Positions 34,049-44,183 are shown, counted from the stretch's first letter. The stretch: 64,000 bases of DNA from an uncultured Prolixibacteraceae bacterium (GCA_937915865.1 CALGIG010000083.1:1-64000), one strand, 5' to 3'. The notes: generated by a model not told the origin, from the sequence alone. Translations and numbers: made by a program.

Positions 34049-35203
34049 ATGTATAATTTCGAGTATCAAAACCCTGTAAAAGTTATTTTTGGGAAAGGTG
34101 AAATAGCAAAAGTAGGATTAAATATTCCTAAAGGTTCCAAAGTGCTTCTTACTTATGGCGGTGGAAGTATCTTTAAAAATGGTGTTTACGATCAGGTTAT
34201 GGCATCAGTTAAAGGTTTTGAAGTTATAGAGTTTGGGGGTATTGAGCCCAATCCGCACTTTGAAACGTTGATGAAAGCTGTTGAAATTGTAAAAAAGGAG
34301 AAAATTACTTTTTTGCTTTCGGTTGGTGGCGGATCGGTTATTGATGGAACCAAATTTATAGCTGCCGCTGCACGTTTCGAAGGGAACGATCCATGGGATA
34401 TTCTTGCCAAACGTGCATTTGTTAAGGATGCTGTACCTCACGGAACTGTTTTGACTTTGCCGGCTACCGGTTCTGAAATGAATTCGGGAGCAGTAATAAC
34501 TAAAGCTGAATCGAAAGAAAAACTGGCTTTTATGTCACCTAAAGTGATGCCATTATTTTCTGTTCTCGATCCTGAAACAATTTATTCGTTGCCTGATAAA
34601 CAAATTGCCAATGGTATTGCTGATGCTTTTGTTCACGTGATTGAACAGTACTTAACTTTCGCGGCAAATTCGCCACTTCAGGACCGCTTTTCAGAAGGTA
34701 TTTTATTGACGCTTATTGAGGAGGGACCTAAAGTGATGGCAAATAAAAACGATTACAATGCAGCTGCAAACTTTATGTGGAGTGCTACATTGGCTTTAAA
34801 TGGATTGATTGGCGCAGGGGTTCCGCAAGACTGGGCTACCCACATGATTGGGCATGAACTCACTGCCTATCACGGCATAGATCATGGTCGTACATTAGCT
34901 ATAGTGTTACCAGGAGTAATGCAGGTAATGCGCGAGCAAAAGAAAGATAAAATTCTGCAATTCGGACAACGTGTTTGGGGAGTTGTTGATGGAACTGATG
35001 ATGAAAAGATTGATAAAACCATCAAAAAAACAATTAACTTCTTCGAATCGCTGGGCATTCCAACCCGTTTGTCAGCGTATTCCGTCACGAAAGAAACAAT
35101 AACTACTATTACAGACCGATTCAGGCAACGAGGTTATAAATTGGGCGAAAACGGCAATATTGGCCCTGATGAGATCAAGCTAATTCTTGAGGATCGGATT
35201 TAA
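34049..35203 (+). CDS. Iron-dependent alcohol dehydrogenase (YqhD/BDH-like)
   Basis: A 384-residue group III alcohol/aldehyde reductase, NADPH-dependent in related enzymes such as YqhD. Metal ligands Asp192 and His196 (GIADAFVHVIEQ), His265 and His279 (HGIDHGRT) are present, and the cofactor-binding GGGS (38-40 and 93-96) motifs are intact. Family members reduce toxic or fermentation aldehydes. It stands alone, with two palindromes about 120-190 bases upstream and a terminator downstream. Confidence 0.9.
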   Translation: MYNFEYQNPVKVIFGKGEIAKVGLNIPKGSKVLLTYGGGSIFKNGVYDQVMASVKGFEVIEFGGIEPNPHFETLMKAVEIVKKEKITFLLSVGGGSVIDGTKFIAAAARFEGNDPWDILAKRAFVKDAVPHGTVLTLPATGSEMNSGAVITKAESKEKLAFMSPKVMPLFSVLDPETIYSLPDKQIANGIADAFVHVIEQYLTFAANSPLQDRFSEGILLTLIEEGPKVMANKNDYNAAANFMWSATLALNGLIGAGVPQDWATHMIGHELTAYHGIDHGRTLAIVLPGVMQVMREQKKDKILQFGQRVWGVVDGTDDEKIDKTIKKTINFFESLGIPTRLSAYSVTKETITTITDRFRQRGYKLGENGNIGPDEIKLILEDRI

Positions 35204-35222
35204 ACTCAAGATGCTATAAACT

Positions 35223-35255
35223 AAAAAAGGCTCCTGATTTGGAAGCCTTTTTTTT
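35223..35255 (+). terminator. Intrinsic terminator after alcohol dehydrogenase
   Basis: AAAAAAGGCT with CC pairs with GGAAGCCTTTTTT, with one bulged base, followed by a long T run. Confidence 0.85.
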
Positions 35256-35277
35256 GTTTATAGCATTACTGATTATT

Positions 35278-35601
35278 TTATCTTTTATAATTCCAGTAAT
35301 TAACTTCTTCGGCAGTTTCACTTTCCGATTCCTGAAGCCAGTATGCTGGTGTAACTTTCTTCCCTGAAGGAGATTTCAGTCTTCTTTTGTAAACATCAAC
35401 AACCGGGTTGAAAAGAATATCGGTTACACCAATTTTGAACGTTCCGGTTTCGCCTTCGGCAACAACCTTAACGTCGTAACCATTCAATGTGAGCAGTTTT
35501 TTCAGAAATTCAGTACGCTCGGGCGAAACACCTTTCTCAACAACCGAACAGCGAACTCCCTCAATTTCTTCAACGATATGTTTTCCTTTATTTAAAGCCA
35601 T
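35278..35601 (-). CDS. Uncharacterised 107-residue protein at end of nuo operon
   Basis: I do not recognise the family. The sequence is soluble, mixed alpha/beta, with no signal peptide. The first half looks like a small alpha/beta domain (IVEEIEGVRCSVVEKGVSPER, then a helix and a VKVVAEGETGTFKIGVTDI strand pair) and the C-terminus is acidic (ESESETAEE). It lies 13 bases after nuoN on the same strand, so it is part of the nuo transcript. A complex I assembly or regulatory role can be suggested only from context. Confidence 0.65.
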   Translation of the reverse strand: MALNKGKHIVEEIEGVRCSVVEKGVSPERTEFLKKLLTLNGYDVKVVAEGETGTFKIGVTDILFNPVVDVYKRRLKSPSGKKVTPAYWLQESESETAEEVNYWNYKR

Positions 35602-35614
35602 TTTACTGATCTTT

Positions 35615-37042
35615 TTAGTTTAAAAACAATTGGCTGATGCTGCGGATATACTCGAAAATACCGCTGGCAAAACCAACAAAAAATACGCCGACAGCACAAA
35701 CAACCAATGCAATTCGCATAGCCATACTGCTACGGAACGTTGGAATTGGCTGATCGTTCTGATCGATAAACATGGCTTTCACTACTTTCAAATAGTAGTA
35801 AAGTGAAATCGTAGCATTTAAAACAGCAATCAAAACCAGAATATAATATCCGGCTCCAGCAGCCGAAGTAAACAAGAAAAATTTACCAAAAAAACCTGCA
35901 ACAGGCGGAATTCCGGCTAATGAGAACAATGATAATGTCATCACCAGACTAAGATTCGGATTTGTTTTATACAAACCATTGTATCCTGAAATGGTTTCGA
36001 CACCAGAAGCATCGTAAATGGCCGAAACAACACCGAAAGCGCCAAGGTTAGTGAACACATATACGAGCACAAAATAAACAACAGCAGTCATTCCCAGATC
36101 TCCGGCACCCAAAATACCAAGTAAGATAAAACCTGCCTGGGCAATCGAAGAGAATGCAAGGAACCGTTTAATGTTATTTTGGCGAAGTGCAAACAAGTTA
36201 GCCAATGTCATAGTTGCCACCGCAATCGTGTAGATAAGCGGTTGCCACAGGGCAACAATACTCTTGAAAACGGTGAAGAGCACAATCGTAAAAATGAACG
36301 CGGCAGCGCCTTTCGAAACAACCGAAAGGTATGAAGTTACATTGATTGGCGCTCCTTCGTAAACATCGGCGGTCCAGAAGTGGAATGGCACCAACGAAAT
36401 TTTGAAACCCATACCAGCTACAAAGAAAATAAATCCAAGTGCAATCAGCGGAGTTGGAGCGATTTTAGCAGCAACATCAGCAAAATAGATTGATCCTGTT
36501 GCCCCGTAAATCATCGAAAGTCCAAATAACAAAATTCCTGAAGACAGCGCCGATGAAAGAATCAATTTGATACCAGCTTCAGCCGACTGACTTTTGTATT
36601 TATCGAATGCTGCCAATCCAGCAATAGGGATAGTTGCCGTTTCGAGTCCGAGATAGAATGTAAGAAAGTCTCCTGCAGAAACCATGAAGTTCATTCCAAT
36701 CAGAGTCGAGATAGTCAGAATAAAGTATTCGCTGATCTTATCCAGATTTTCAGGTTTCTTCAGCCAACTTTCGGCCTGAAAGAAAACAATCAATACTGCA
36801 AGATTTAATACGTTCTTCATGAACATAGTCAGCTGAGTCGATTGATATGCCCCTCCAAACAATGTTCCTTCCTGCCCAGGAATAAAACCTACTGCAGTAA
36901 CCAGCACAAATAGTCCAAGTGAAAATGGAATAATGCTGCCTTTCTTCTCATCAGAGGTCGCAATTTCAGCAATCAGGATTACTACTGCTGCAATGATCAG
37001 CAATAACTCCTGTCGCATAATTATAAATTGTCCGAAATCCAT
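35615..37042 (-). CDS. nuoN: NADH-quinone oxidoreductase subunit N
   Basis: A 475-residue antiporter-like membrane subunit of complex I with about 14 helices. Proton-translocation residues occur in the long conserved helices, such as LAFSSIAQAGFILLG and the GLETATIPIAGLAAFDKYK region. It is the last core subunit of the operon. A 125-base gap containing GC-rich palindromes separates it from nuoM, unlike the tight spacing elsewhere in the operon. Confidence 0.93.
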   Translation of the reverse strand: MDFGQFIIMRQELLLIIAAVVILIAEIATSDEKKGSIIPFSLGLFVLVTAVGFIPGQEGTLFGGAYQSTQLTMFMKNVLNLAVLIVFFQAESWLKKPENLDKISEYFILTISTLIGMNFMVSAGDFLTFYLGLETATIPIAGLAAFDKYKSQSAEAGIKLILSSALSSGILLFGLSMIYGATGSIYFADVAAKIAPTPLIALGFIFFVAGMGFKISLVPFHFWTADVYEGAPINVTSYLSVVSKGAAAFIFTIVLFTVFKSIVALWQPLIYTIAVATMTLANLFALRQNNIKRFLAFSSIAQAGFILLGILGAGDLGMTAVVYFVLVYVFTNLGAFGVVSAIYDASGVETISGYNGLYKTNPNLSLVMTLSLFSLAGIPPVAGFFGKFFLFTSAAGAGYYILVLIAVLNATISLYYYLKVVKAMFIDQNDQPIPTFRSSMAMRIALVVCAVGVFFVGFASGIFEYIRSISQLFLN

Positions 37043-37054
37043 ATTTTTTATTTT

Positions 37055-37170
37055 TAGAAGCCTCCCCCTAACCCCCTCCGAAGGAGGGGAACCGGAGATC
37101 GCTCTGATTTTATTTTGTTTTATTTTGCCTTTTCATATTAGTCCCCCTTTGGGGGATTTAAGGGGCTTTA
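37055..37170. repeat. GC-rich palindromic element between nuoM and nuoN
   Basis: Two perfect hairpins: CCCCTCC/GGAGGGG (37073-37079 with 37083-37089) and CCCCC/GGGGG (37043-37055 not involved; arms 37143-37147 and 37151-37155). The ends (AAGCC... and ...GGGGCTTTAAA) are roughly inverted. This resembles the dispersed repeats of Bacteroidota. Confidence 0.6.
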
Positions 37171-38673
37171 AAATGGAATTACAGCAGCCAGTTTGTCAAC
37201 AATAGGTTTCAAACTACCCGATATTACCTCCGATAACCAAAGTGGAGCAATACCAACCGCAGCTACCGAAACAAGAAGAGTGACAGTACTTAATTTCTCG
37301 TACCACTTCGCATCTTCAAGGTGTTCGTGATGCGGGTCCTTAATCGGACCAAGCAACATCATACCAACAACGCGAAGAATATATACAGCTGTAATTACAA
37401 TAGAAGAACAGGCAATAACCGTTACTACGCGATGAAACATATCCTGATGTTGGAATGCACCTACAAAAACAGTCATCTCAGCTACAAATCCGCTCAATCC
37501 CGGAAGACCCAGTGAAGCAAAACCTGCAATCATATATACTACCGCGAGGAATGGAATCACTTTCATCAAACCACCCATCTCGGTAACATTACGTGTGTGT
37601 GTACGTCCGTAAATCATACCAATCAAGGCGAAGAAAAGGGCTGTCATCAAACCGTGTGAAATCATCTGAAGAATAGCACCGTCCATAGCAGTCTGGTTCA
37701 TCATCAGGAGGGCAAAAATTACAAGCCCGCAGTGACTTACCGAAGAGTAAGCATTAATGAACTTGAGGTCTTTCTGCCATATTGCGCCAAAAGCGCCATA
37801 AACAACGCTGATCGAAGTCAGAATAATAAATATCCATGCCATCGAATTTGCTGCCTGGGGCATTAGGAACATCGCTACGCGGAAACACCCGTAACCTCCA
37901 AGTTTCATCAAAACACCAGCATGTAACATTGACACAGCAGTTGGCGCCGAAGCGTGACCATCGGGCGACCAAGTGTGGAACGGGAACAAAGCACCAAGGA
38001 TTCCAAATCCCACAAAAGCAAATGGGAAAAAGAACATTTGTGTTTTCTCCGGTATAATGATTTTCGAAATTTCGATGATATTAAACGTAAGTGGGCCACC
38101 GTTAGGAGCTGAGTTGTAGTAAAGGCCAAAAATACCAACCATAATCAAAGCCGAACCGGCCATCAACATCAATGTCAGTTTCATTGCAGATTTTTCTTTC
38201 GGTCCACTACCCCAGATACCGATTAACGGATACATAGGGATTAGCGCTAACTCATAGAAAAGGAACATGGTGAACAAATCAAGCGAAATGAAGAAACCAT
38301 AAACAGCAGTTGCCAGTAATATGAGCAAAACAAAGAATTCGCGCGACAAGTAGGCCATTTCCCACGAAGCAAAGATTCCGGCAAAAGTTACAATTGCAGT
38401 AAGGCAAATCATCGCTACAGCAATGCCGTCAACTCCGATACTATAATGAATGTTTAAGCTCTTAAACCAGGTATAATCGGCTGTAAACAGCATTTCGTGC
38501 ATATTACCGGTTTGTCTGGCACCAAGGTACATGAACAACAGCACCGCTGCAACAACGAGCTGAATTCCCATACCAACCGCCGACACCACTCTCGCACCCT
38601 TCAGGTCCTTCGTAAAAAGGATGCTTATGATGGTCAGAATCGGTATTACTACTAATAAAGTAAGAATATTCAT
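37168..38673 (-). CDS. nuoM: NADH-quinone oxidoreductase subunit M
   Basis: A 501-residue antiporter-like proton-pumping subunit of complex I with about 14 helices. The start MNILTLLVVIPI and the helix around FYELALIPMYPLIGIWG, with the conserved Glu on the fifth helix and Lys residues in the discontinuous helices (AGVLMKLGGYG), identify it. It lies 17 bases after nuoL; nuoN follows after a repeat-containing gap. Confidence 0.95.
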   Translation of the reverse strand: MNILTLLVVIPILTIISILFTKDLKGARVVSAVGMGIQLVVAAVLLFMYLGARQTGNMHEMLFTADYTWFKSLNIHYSIGVDGIAVAMICLTAIVTFAGIFASWEMAYLSREFFVLLILLATAVYGFFISLDLFTMFLFYELALIPMYPLIGIWGSGPKEKSAMKLTLMLMAGSALIMVGIFGLYYNSAPNGGPLTFNIIEISKIIIPEKTQMFFFPFAFVGFGILGALFPFHTWSPDGHASAPTAVSMLHAGVLMKLGGYGCFRVAMFLMPQAANSMAWIFIILTSISVVYGAFGAIWQKDLKFINAYSSVSHCGLVIFALLMMNQTAMDGAILQMISHGLMTALFFALIGMIYGRTHTRNVTEMGGLMKVIPFLAVVYMIAGFASLGLPGLSGFVAEMTVFVGAFQHQDMFHRVVTVIACSSIVITAVYILRVVGMMLLGPIKDPHHEHLEDAKWYEKLSTVTLLVSVAAVGIAPLWLSEVISGSLKPIVDKLAAVIPF

Positions 38674-38690
38674 TTGTCTAAGTTTTTATT

Positions 38691-40607
38691 CTACATTAGG
38701 TAATAAATCATAAACAACGCAAGAGCCAACGCCCCGGCAACAAAAGCAAAAGCATAGTGTTGCAATTGCCCCGACTGCATTCCTTTAATCTTGTACGACG
38801 CTTTTTCGGTTACCAAACCAATACCAACCATAAATCCATCCACAATATGACGGTCGAACCACGCAATCGGGCGAGAGATGTAGTTGAAAATGATTTTGCG
38901 GGTGACAAACAAATAAATTTCGTCGAAATAGAATTTGTTGTACGTTGCGGTATATAATATACCCCAGCTCTTGGCAAGCTTAGCGGGAATATCGCTTTCT
39001 TTCTTGTACAGAACCCAAGCCACTGCAATTCCAAGGAAGCCAATTAATATTGACGGAATTGCAACCATATAATTCATTTCTGATTCGAATCCAATTTTAT
39101 CAGAAGTTACCAGTTCGGTAAATGGAAGATAGCCAGAAAAAATTGAAGCAAAAGCAAGGAACATCAAAGGAATTGTCATTACCAGCGGACTTTCATGTGG
39201 CGTATGATGATAATGTCTGTCTTTTCCCCAGAAAACACTGAAGTACAAACGGAACATATAGAACGCGGTTAAACCGGCAACGATAAACTCAACAGCAAAC
39301 AAAAGTTTGTTGTGATGCAAAGCGGCCACCAAAATTTCGTCTTTACTGAAAAATCCCGAAAGAAATGGAACTCCGGCTATGGTTAAACATGCAATTAGGA
39401 ATGTGGCGTGTGTAATTGGCATATACTTGCGTAAACCACCCATGTCGTACATGTAATTTGAATGAACAGCATGAATAATAGAACCAGCGCCAAGGAACAA
39501 TAACGCTTTAAACATAGCGTGAGTAAACAGGTGGAACATGGAAGCCATGTAACCCAAACCTTCTTCACCACCGTAACCCGAAACGCCAAGAGCCAGCATC
39601 ATGTACCCCAACTGTGATAAGGTTGAGAATGCAAGCACACGTTTAATATCGTATTGAGTAATTGCAATAATTGCTGCAAAAAGTGAAGTAAAACCGCCAA
39701 CATAGCCAACTATCTCCTGAGCTGCCGGAGCCTGAAAGTGAATAACCGGGAACATACGTGCTACCAGGTAAACACCGGCCACAACCATGGTTGCAGCATG
39801 GATCAACGCGGATACCGGAGTTGGACCTTCCATTGCGTCGGGCAACCATATATGCAACGGGAACATGGCCGATTTACCGGCACCACCAATAAAGATGAGA
39901 GTCATAGCCCAAGTCAGGGCTGAAACACCCATAAAACTTAAAGAAGCAGCATTCCCAAAGATTGTTGTTCCGGGTTGAGTCAATTGGCCAAAATCAAATG
40001 TTTTGGTTACATACGATAATATTAAAATACCGACTAAAAAACCAAGGTCGGCAAAACGCGTTACAATAAACGCCTTTTTCGATGCGGCAACAGCCGAAGG
40101 TTTCTGGTAGTAGAAACCAATCAGCAGGAATGAGCTGACACCCACCAATTCCCAGAAAATATACATTTGGAAAATATTGGTTGCAATAACCAAACCTAAC
40201 ATCGAAAAAGTAAACAGCGACAAAAAGGCAAAGAATCTTTGAAAACCTTTTTCGCCATGCATATAACCAATGCTGTACAAATGGACCATAAACGAAATGG
40301 TAGTTACAACAACCAGCATCATAACAGATATTGGATCGAGTAAAACACCCATTTTAATGATTAAAGTCTCGGTAAACCGCAACCATGTCATTTCGAAAGG
40401 TATGATCGTTTGAAATCCTTCGGCATGATGTCCGCCAAAGAAATAACTTCCGGCAGTAATTATCGAGAGCAACCATGCAGTTCCCATTCCAACTGTTCCA
40501 ATTAAGCCCGAAACAATTGGCTTCCATTTCATCCCAAGTAATCCGGTAACCAAAAATATTACCAGCGGTATTATTGGAATTAATATTGTATAGTTATATC
40601 CAGTCAT
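38691..40607 (-). CDS. nuoL: NADH-quinone oxidoreductase subunit L
   Basis: A 638-residue distal antiporter-like subunit of complex I, with about 16 helices and the long C-terminal amphipathic arm that spans the membrane domain. Recognisable segments are FWELVGVSSFLLIGFYY, LPDAMEGPTPVSALIHAATMV and the KRVLAFSTLSQLGYMML stretch. It follows nuoK by 11 bases. Confidence 0.95.
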   Translation of the reverse strand: MTGYNYTILIPIIPLVIFLVTGLLGMKWKPIVSGLIGTVGMGTAWLLSIITAGSYFFGGHHAEGFQTIIPFEMTWLRFTETLIIKMGVLLDPISVMMLVVVTTISFMVHLYSIGYMHGEKGFQRFFAFLSLFTFSMLGLVIATNIFQMYIFWELVGVSSFLLIGFYYQKPSAVAASKKAFIVTRFADLGFLVGILILSYVTKTFDFGQLTQPGTTIFGNAASLSFMGVSALTWAMTLIFIGGAGKSAMFPLHIWLPDAMEGPTPVSALIHAATMVVAGVYLVARMFPVIHFQAPAAQEIVGYVGGFTSLFAAIIAITQYDIKRVLAFSTLSQLGYMMLALGVSGYGGEEGLGYMASMFHLFTHAMFKALLFLGAGSIIHAVHSNYMYDMGGLRKYMPITHATFLIACLTIAGVPFLSGFFSKDEILVAALHHNKLLFAVEFIVAGLTAFYMFRLYFSVFWGKDRHYHHTPHESPLVMTIPLMFLAFASIFSGYLPFTELVTSDKIGFESEMNYMVAIPSILIGFLGIAVAWVLYKKESDIPAKLAKSWGILYTATYNKFYFDEIYLFVTRKIIFNYISRPIAWFDRHIVDGFMVGIGLVTEKASYKIKGMQSGQLQHYAFAFVAGALALALFMIYYLM

Positions 40608-40618
40608 TATTGTTCTGT

Positions 40619-40936
40619 TTAGAATTTCAACTCATTTACATTTTCAACATCAATATTCTTCAGCTTGCGGTAAATGTTGATGATAAGGGCAATAGCAACC
40701 GAAGCTTCGGCAGCAGCAATACCAACGATGAACAGCGAAAAGAAGTGTCCCTGTAATTGATCAGGGTACAGATAACGGTTGAAAACCACAAAATTGATAT
40801 TAACTGAATTCAGGATGAGCTCAACGGCCATCAACATGGTAATCAGGTTACGACGAATAATGAAGCCGCAAACTCCGATAAAAAACATGATCGTACTTAC
40901 GACCAAGAAATGTTCGATTGGAATTCCCTGAATCAT
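40619..40936 (-). CDS. nuoK: NADH-quinone oxidoreductase subunit K
   Basis: A 105-residue three-helix membrane subunit of complex I. Conserved Glu residues in the second and third helices are seen in MLMAVELILNSVNINFV and VGIAAAEASVAIALI. Overlaps the end of nuoJ by 4 bases, indicating translational coupling. Confidence 0.95.
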   Translation of the reverse strand: MIQGIPIEHFLVVSTIMFFIGVCGFIIRRNLITMLMAVELILNSVNINFVVFNRYLYPDQLQGHFFSLFIVGIAAAEASVAIALIINIYRKLKNIDVENVNELKF

Positions 40937-41451
40937 ATCTCTGTGTTTTTATTTTTTTCCTTTTTAGCAATTACAATAGCAGCAATCATGGCGGCCAGTA
41001 ATAAAATACTGATCAACTCGAACGGAAGCACATAACCATTCTTTTCGGTACTCAACAATTGGGTACCTATTACAGTCATATCAACCGGCAATTCCTGAAC
41101 AGAAGCTGGCTGGAACGAATTCGAGAAAATGGTTGCAAAAACCAAACCTGCACCAACCAGAGCTGCGCCCACACCCATGATGAGTTTAACCAAATCGGGG
41201 TGTTTAAAGCGATGAGTAATGTGGTGTGTCAGCAGGATACTGAAAATGATCAGAACAACAATACCTCCAGCATAAAGTGTAAGCTGAACGGCAGCCATGA
41301 ACTGGTATTTCAGCATAAAATACAAACCGGCAGTTGAAAGCAGTACGCAAAGCAGATAAACAGCTGCACGCAGTATCCTTCTGGTTGTAATCGTTAATAA
41401 CGAGCAAATCAGGATAATTCCTGAAAACAGGTAAAACATGAATACATTCAT
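40933..41451 (-). CDS. nuoJ: NADH-quinone oxidoreductase subunit J
   Basis: A 172-residue membrane subunit of complex I with five helices; the third helix has the flexible LTLYAGGIVVLIIFSILL segment including the conserved YAGGI pi-bulge. Shares one base with nuoI and overlaps nuoK by 4. Confidence 0.94.
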   Translation of the reverse strand: MNVFMFYLFSGIILICSLLTITTRRILRAAVYLLCVLLSTAGLYFMLKYQFMAAVQLTLYAGGIVVLIIFSILLTHHITHRFKHPDLVKLIMGVGAALVGAGLVFATIFSNSFQPASVQELPVDMTVIGTQLLSTEKNGYVLPFELISILLLAAMIAAIVIAKKEKNKNTEI

Positions 41452-41930
41452 TACTTAGCCTCCTTTCTTAATTTCGAACCGGGCTGGTTCAAAACTTTGG
41501 TGAGTTTATTGCGGTCGAAAACGGCGTGTTCGAATTTCTGACCAAAAGCCAGTGCATCCGACGGACATGTTTTTACACACAAGCCGCAAAAAGTACACAT
41601 CGAAAGATGATAGATGTGTTTGTCGATCACTCTTTCCATTTTACCTTCAGCATTTGGCACGCGGTCTGTGATAATTTCGATCGATCCATTCGGACAGTTC
41701 ATTTCACAAATGCCGCAGCCCGTGCAAGCGTGTTGGTTGTTTTCATCGTGCGGCATGATCACTTCGCCTTTGAAGCGGTCGGTCATTTTCAGCGTCTTCC
41801 GGTTTTCAGGATACTGTTGTGTTACAATCGCACCTGGGCTGAAAAAGTATTTCCCGGTTATGCGCATTCCTGCCCACAACGTTGAAACGCCTTTAAACAG
41901 TTCGGATAAATATTTTGCTATACTATTCAT
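41451..41930 (-). CDS. nuoI: NADH-quinone oxidoreductase subunit I
   Basis: A 159-residue peripheral iron-sulfur subunit with two [4Fe-4S] motifs, CTGCGICEMNCP and CTFCGLCVKTCP, which carry electrons toward NuoB. N-terminal amphipathic helix binds the membrane part. Follows nuoH by 12 bases. Confidence 0.95.
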   Translation of the reverse strand: MNSIAKYLSELFKGVSTLWAGMRITGKYFFSPGAIVTQQYPENRKTLKMTDRFKGEVIMPHDENNQHACTGCGICEMNCPNGSIEIITDRVPNAEGKMERVIDKHIYHLSMCTFCGLCVKTCPSDALAFGQKFEHAVFDRNKLTKVLNQPGSKLRKEAK

Positions 41931-41942
41931 TGGATTTTCGTA

Positions 41943-43043
41943 TTAAAAGTGCCATCCCATCAAAACGATGAAAGCGATCAGTATAATATTGAATAAACTG
42001 ATTGGTAACAGGTATTTCCATTCGAGTGTAAGCAACTGGTCGATCCTCAAACGTGGGAAAGTCCATTTGAACCACATGATTACCCAGATTACAAAGAATG
42101 TTTTACCGATAAACCAAATGATAGATGGAATGTAGTCCATGATCTGGTTAAAGCCTTCCCAGTTGCCAATATGAAGCGGCATCCAGCCTCCGAGGAAAAC
42201 GGTAGCTGCGATAGCCGATACAATAAACATGTTCATGTATTCAGCAAGGAAGAAGAAGGCGAATTTGATACCTGAATATTCAGTGTGGAAACCGGCGGTC
42301 AGCTCCGATTCAGCTTCAGCCAAGTCGAAAGGTCCGCGGTTGATTTCGGCGGTACTGGCAATCAGGAAAATGATGAACGAAATCACGGCTGGAATGTGGC
42401 CTTTGAAAATCCACCATCCGTTAGCCTGGCTTTCTACAATTCCTGAAAGCTGCATGGTTCCGGCGAAAACGATGATCGAAAGCAACGACAATCCAACAGA
42501 AAGTTCGTAACTCACAATCTGCGCACCACTGCGCATCGCACCAATCAACGAATATTTACTGTTACTCGACCAGCCTGCGAGCAAAATACCCACAACGCTC
42601 AACGACGAAACAGCCATCACGTAAAAAACACCAATATTGAAATCGATTGCCTGAAGTCCTTTGGCATAAGGTATTGCGGCCATCGCCAGGAACGAACAGA
42701 TAATCACGATAAAAGGTGCAAGGTTGAAAAGGAATGGATCCGATTTGCGAATCGGGATCAACTCTTTCAGCAAAAGTTTAATCAAGTCGGCAATGGTTTG
42801 AATGATACCCCATTTACCTACACGGTTTGGTCCTACGCGGTTTTGCATGAAAGCACAAACCTTACGTTCGGCATAAACAAGGAATAAACCAAGTAAAGCA
42901 TAAGCCAATAAAAAGACCAACCCGACGAGAACAAACTCGGTAAATGTGACCCATCCCGGCGACATCAGGCCCGAGAGCCAAGTGTGTATCTGGCCGGTAA
43001 GTGTCGAAAAATCGTAAATGTTTGAAGTCATATTAGTGTTCAT
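41943..43043 (-). CDS. nuoH: NADH-quinone oxidoreductase subunit H
   Basis: A 366-residue membrane subunit forming the quinone entry and connecting to the peripheral arm. Family segments: VYAERKVCAFMQNRVGPNRVG (quinone-pocket loop) and PFDLAEAESELTAGFHTEYSG. About eight helices. Shares one base with nuoD. Confidence 0.96.
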   Translation of the reverse strand: MNTNMTSNIYDFSTLTGQIHTWLSGLMSPGWVTFTEFVLVGLVFLLAYALLGLFLVYAERKVCAFMQNRVGPNRVGKWGIIQTIADLIKLLLKELIPIRKSDPFLFNLAPFIVIICSFLAMAAIPYAKGLQAIDFNIGVFYVMAVSSLSVVGILLAGWSSNSKYSLIGAMRSGAQIVSYELSVGLSLLSIIVFAGTMQLSGIVESQANGWWIFKGHIPAVISFIIFLIASTAEINRGPFDLAEAESELTAGFHTEYSGIKFAFFFLAEYMNMFIVSAIAATVFLGGWMPLHIGNWEGFNQIMDYIPSIIWFIGKTFFVIWVIMWFKWTFPRLRIDQLLTLEWKYLLPISLFNIILIAFIVLMGWHF

Positions 43044-44170
43044 TATCGGTCAATATCAGGGATTACTAAATCGAGTGAGCCACTGATAGCAATCAGGTCG
43101 GCAATTTTACAACCTTTGGCAATTTCGTTCATAACGAACAAATTGCTGAAGTTAGGCGTACGGAATCTCATACGGTATGGCGATTTGTTGCCATCGCTGA
43201 CCACATACACAGCAAGTTCTCCACGGGCTGTTTCAACTCTGCGGAAATACTCGCCTGCCGGAAGTTTAATGATTGGTTTCATTTTGGCAGTATAGTCGCC
43301 TTCCGGAATGTTGTCGATCAACTGTTCTATGATATTCAACGATTCCCACATTTCGCGCATACGAACCTGGTAGCGGGCAAACGTGTCGCCTTCGGTTTCC
43401 AGAATTTCGTTGAACTGAACTTTATCGTAAGCACCGTAAGGGGCAATTTTACGAATGTCGCACGAGAAACCAGAACCACGACCCGAAGGCCCGGTAACAC
43501 CGTAACCGATTGCAGTTTCCTTGCTCATGTATCCAATTCCCTTCGAACGGTTATGGAAAATCACGTTGCCAGTAAGCAATTGATCGTATTCGGGCAATTT
43601 CTTGCGGAAATAAGTTATAAATTCTTTAGTTCTTTTCTGGAAATTTGGATGAATATCGTGCATCAACCCGCCTGGCATCACAAAGCTGTGAAGCAAACGG
43701 GAACCAAAAGATTCTTCGAAAATATCGAGAATGTATTCGCGGTCACGTAACCCATAGAAGAAAGTAGTTAAAGCACCGAGGTCCATGCCAAAAGCACTCC
43801 ACCACAACTGGTGCGAAGCCAAACGGTTAAGCTCATCCAAAATGGTACGAATGTATTTCACTCGTTCAGGCACTTCAATTTGCATGGCATCTTCCACAAC
43901 CAAACACACCGCTTCGTTGTTAATATGTGCTGAGAGGTAGTCCATCCTGTCGGTTAAATGAATAATTTGAGGATAGGTCAATGCCTCGGTCATCTTTTCA
44001 ATACCACGGTGAATATACCCAATATGTGGAATCAGGTATTTTACTGTTTCTCCTTTCAGGCATACTTCAAGCCTTAATACCCCGTGAGTTGAAGGGTGTT
44101 GAGGACCCATATTAACAATGTATTCCTCATTTTCTCCAATGATCACGTCTTTTATAATTTCTTCACTCAT
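43043..44170 (-). CDS. nuoD: NADH-quinone oxidoreductase subunit D
   Basis: A 375-residue 49-kDa-type subunit lining the quinone-binding site. Marks: NMGPQHPSTHGVLRLEV near residue 20 (quinone-contact His region), the HIGYIHRGIEKM motif and the C-terminal LVIPDIDR. The ATG at 44170 (MSEEIIKD) was preferred to an upstream ATG that overlaps nuoC. NuoC and NuoD are separate, not fused as in E. coli. Confidence 0.95.
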   Translation of the reverse strand: MSEEIIKDVIIGENEEYIVNMGPQHPSTHGVLRLEVCLKGETVKYLIPHIGYIHRGIEKMTEALTYPQIIHLTDRMDYLSAHINNEAVCLVVEDAMQIEVPERVKYIRTILDELNRLASHQLWWSAFGMDLGALTTFFYGLRDREYILDIFEESFGSRLLHSFVMPGGLMHDIHPNFQKRTKEFITYFRKKLPEYDQLLTGNVIFHNRSKGIGYMSKETAIGYGVTGPSGRGSGFSCDIRKIAPYGAYDKVQFNEILETEGDTFARYQVRMREMWESLNIIEQLIDNIPEGDYTAKMKPIIKLPAGEYFRRVETARGELAVYVVSDGNKSPYRMRFRTPNFSNLFVMNEIAKGCKIADLIAISGSLDLVIPDIDR

Positions 44171-44183
44171 ATATTGTCGAGTA

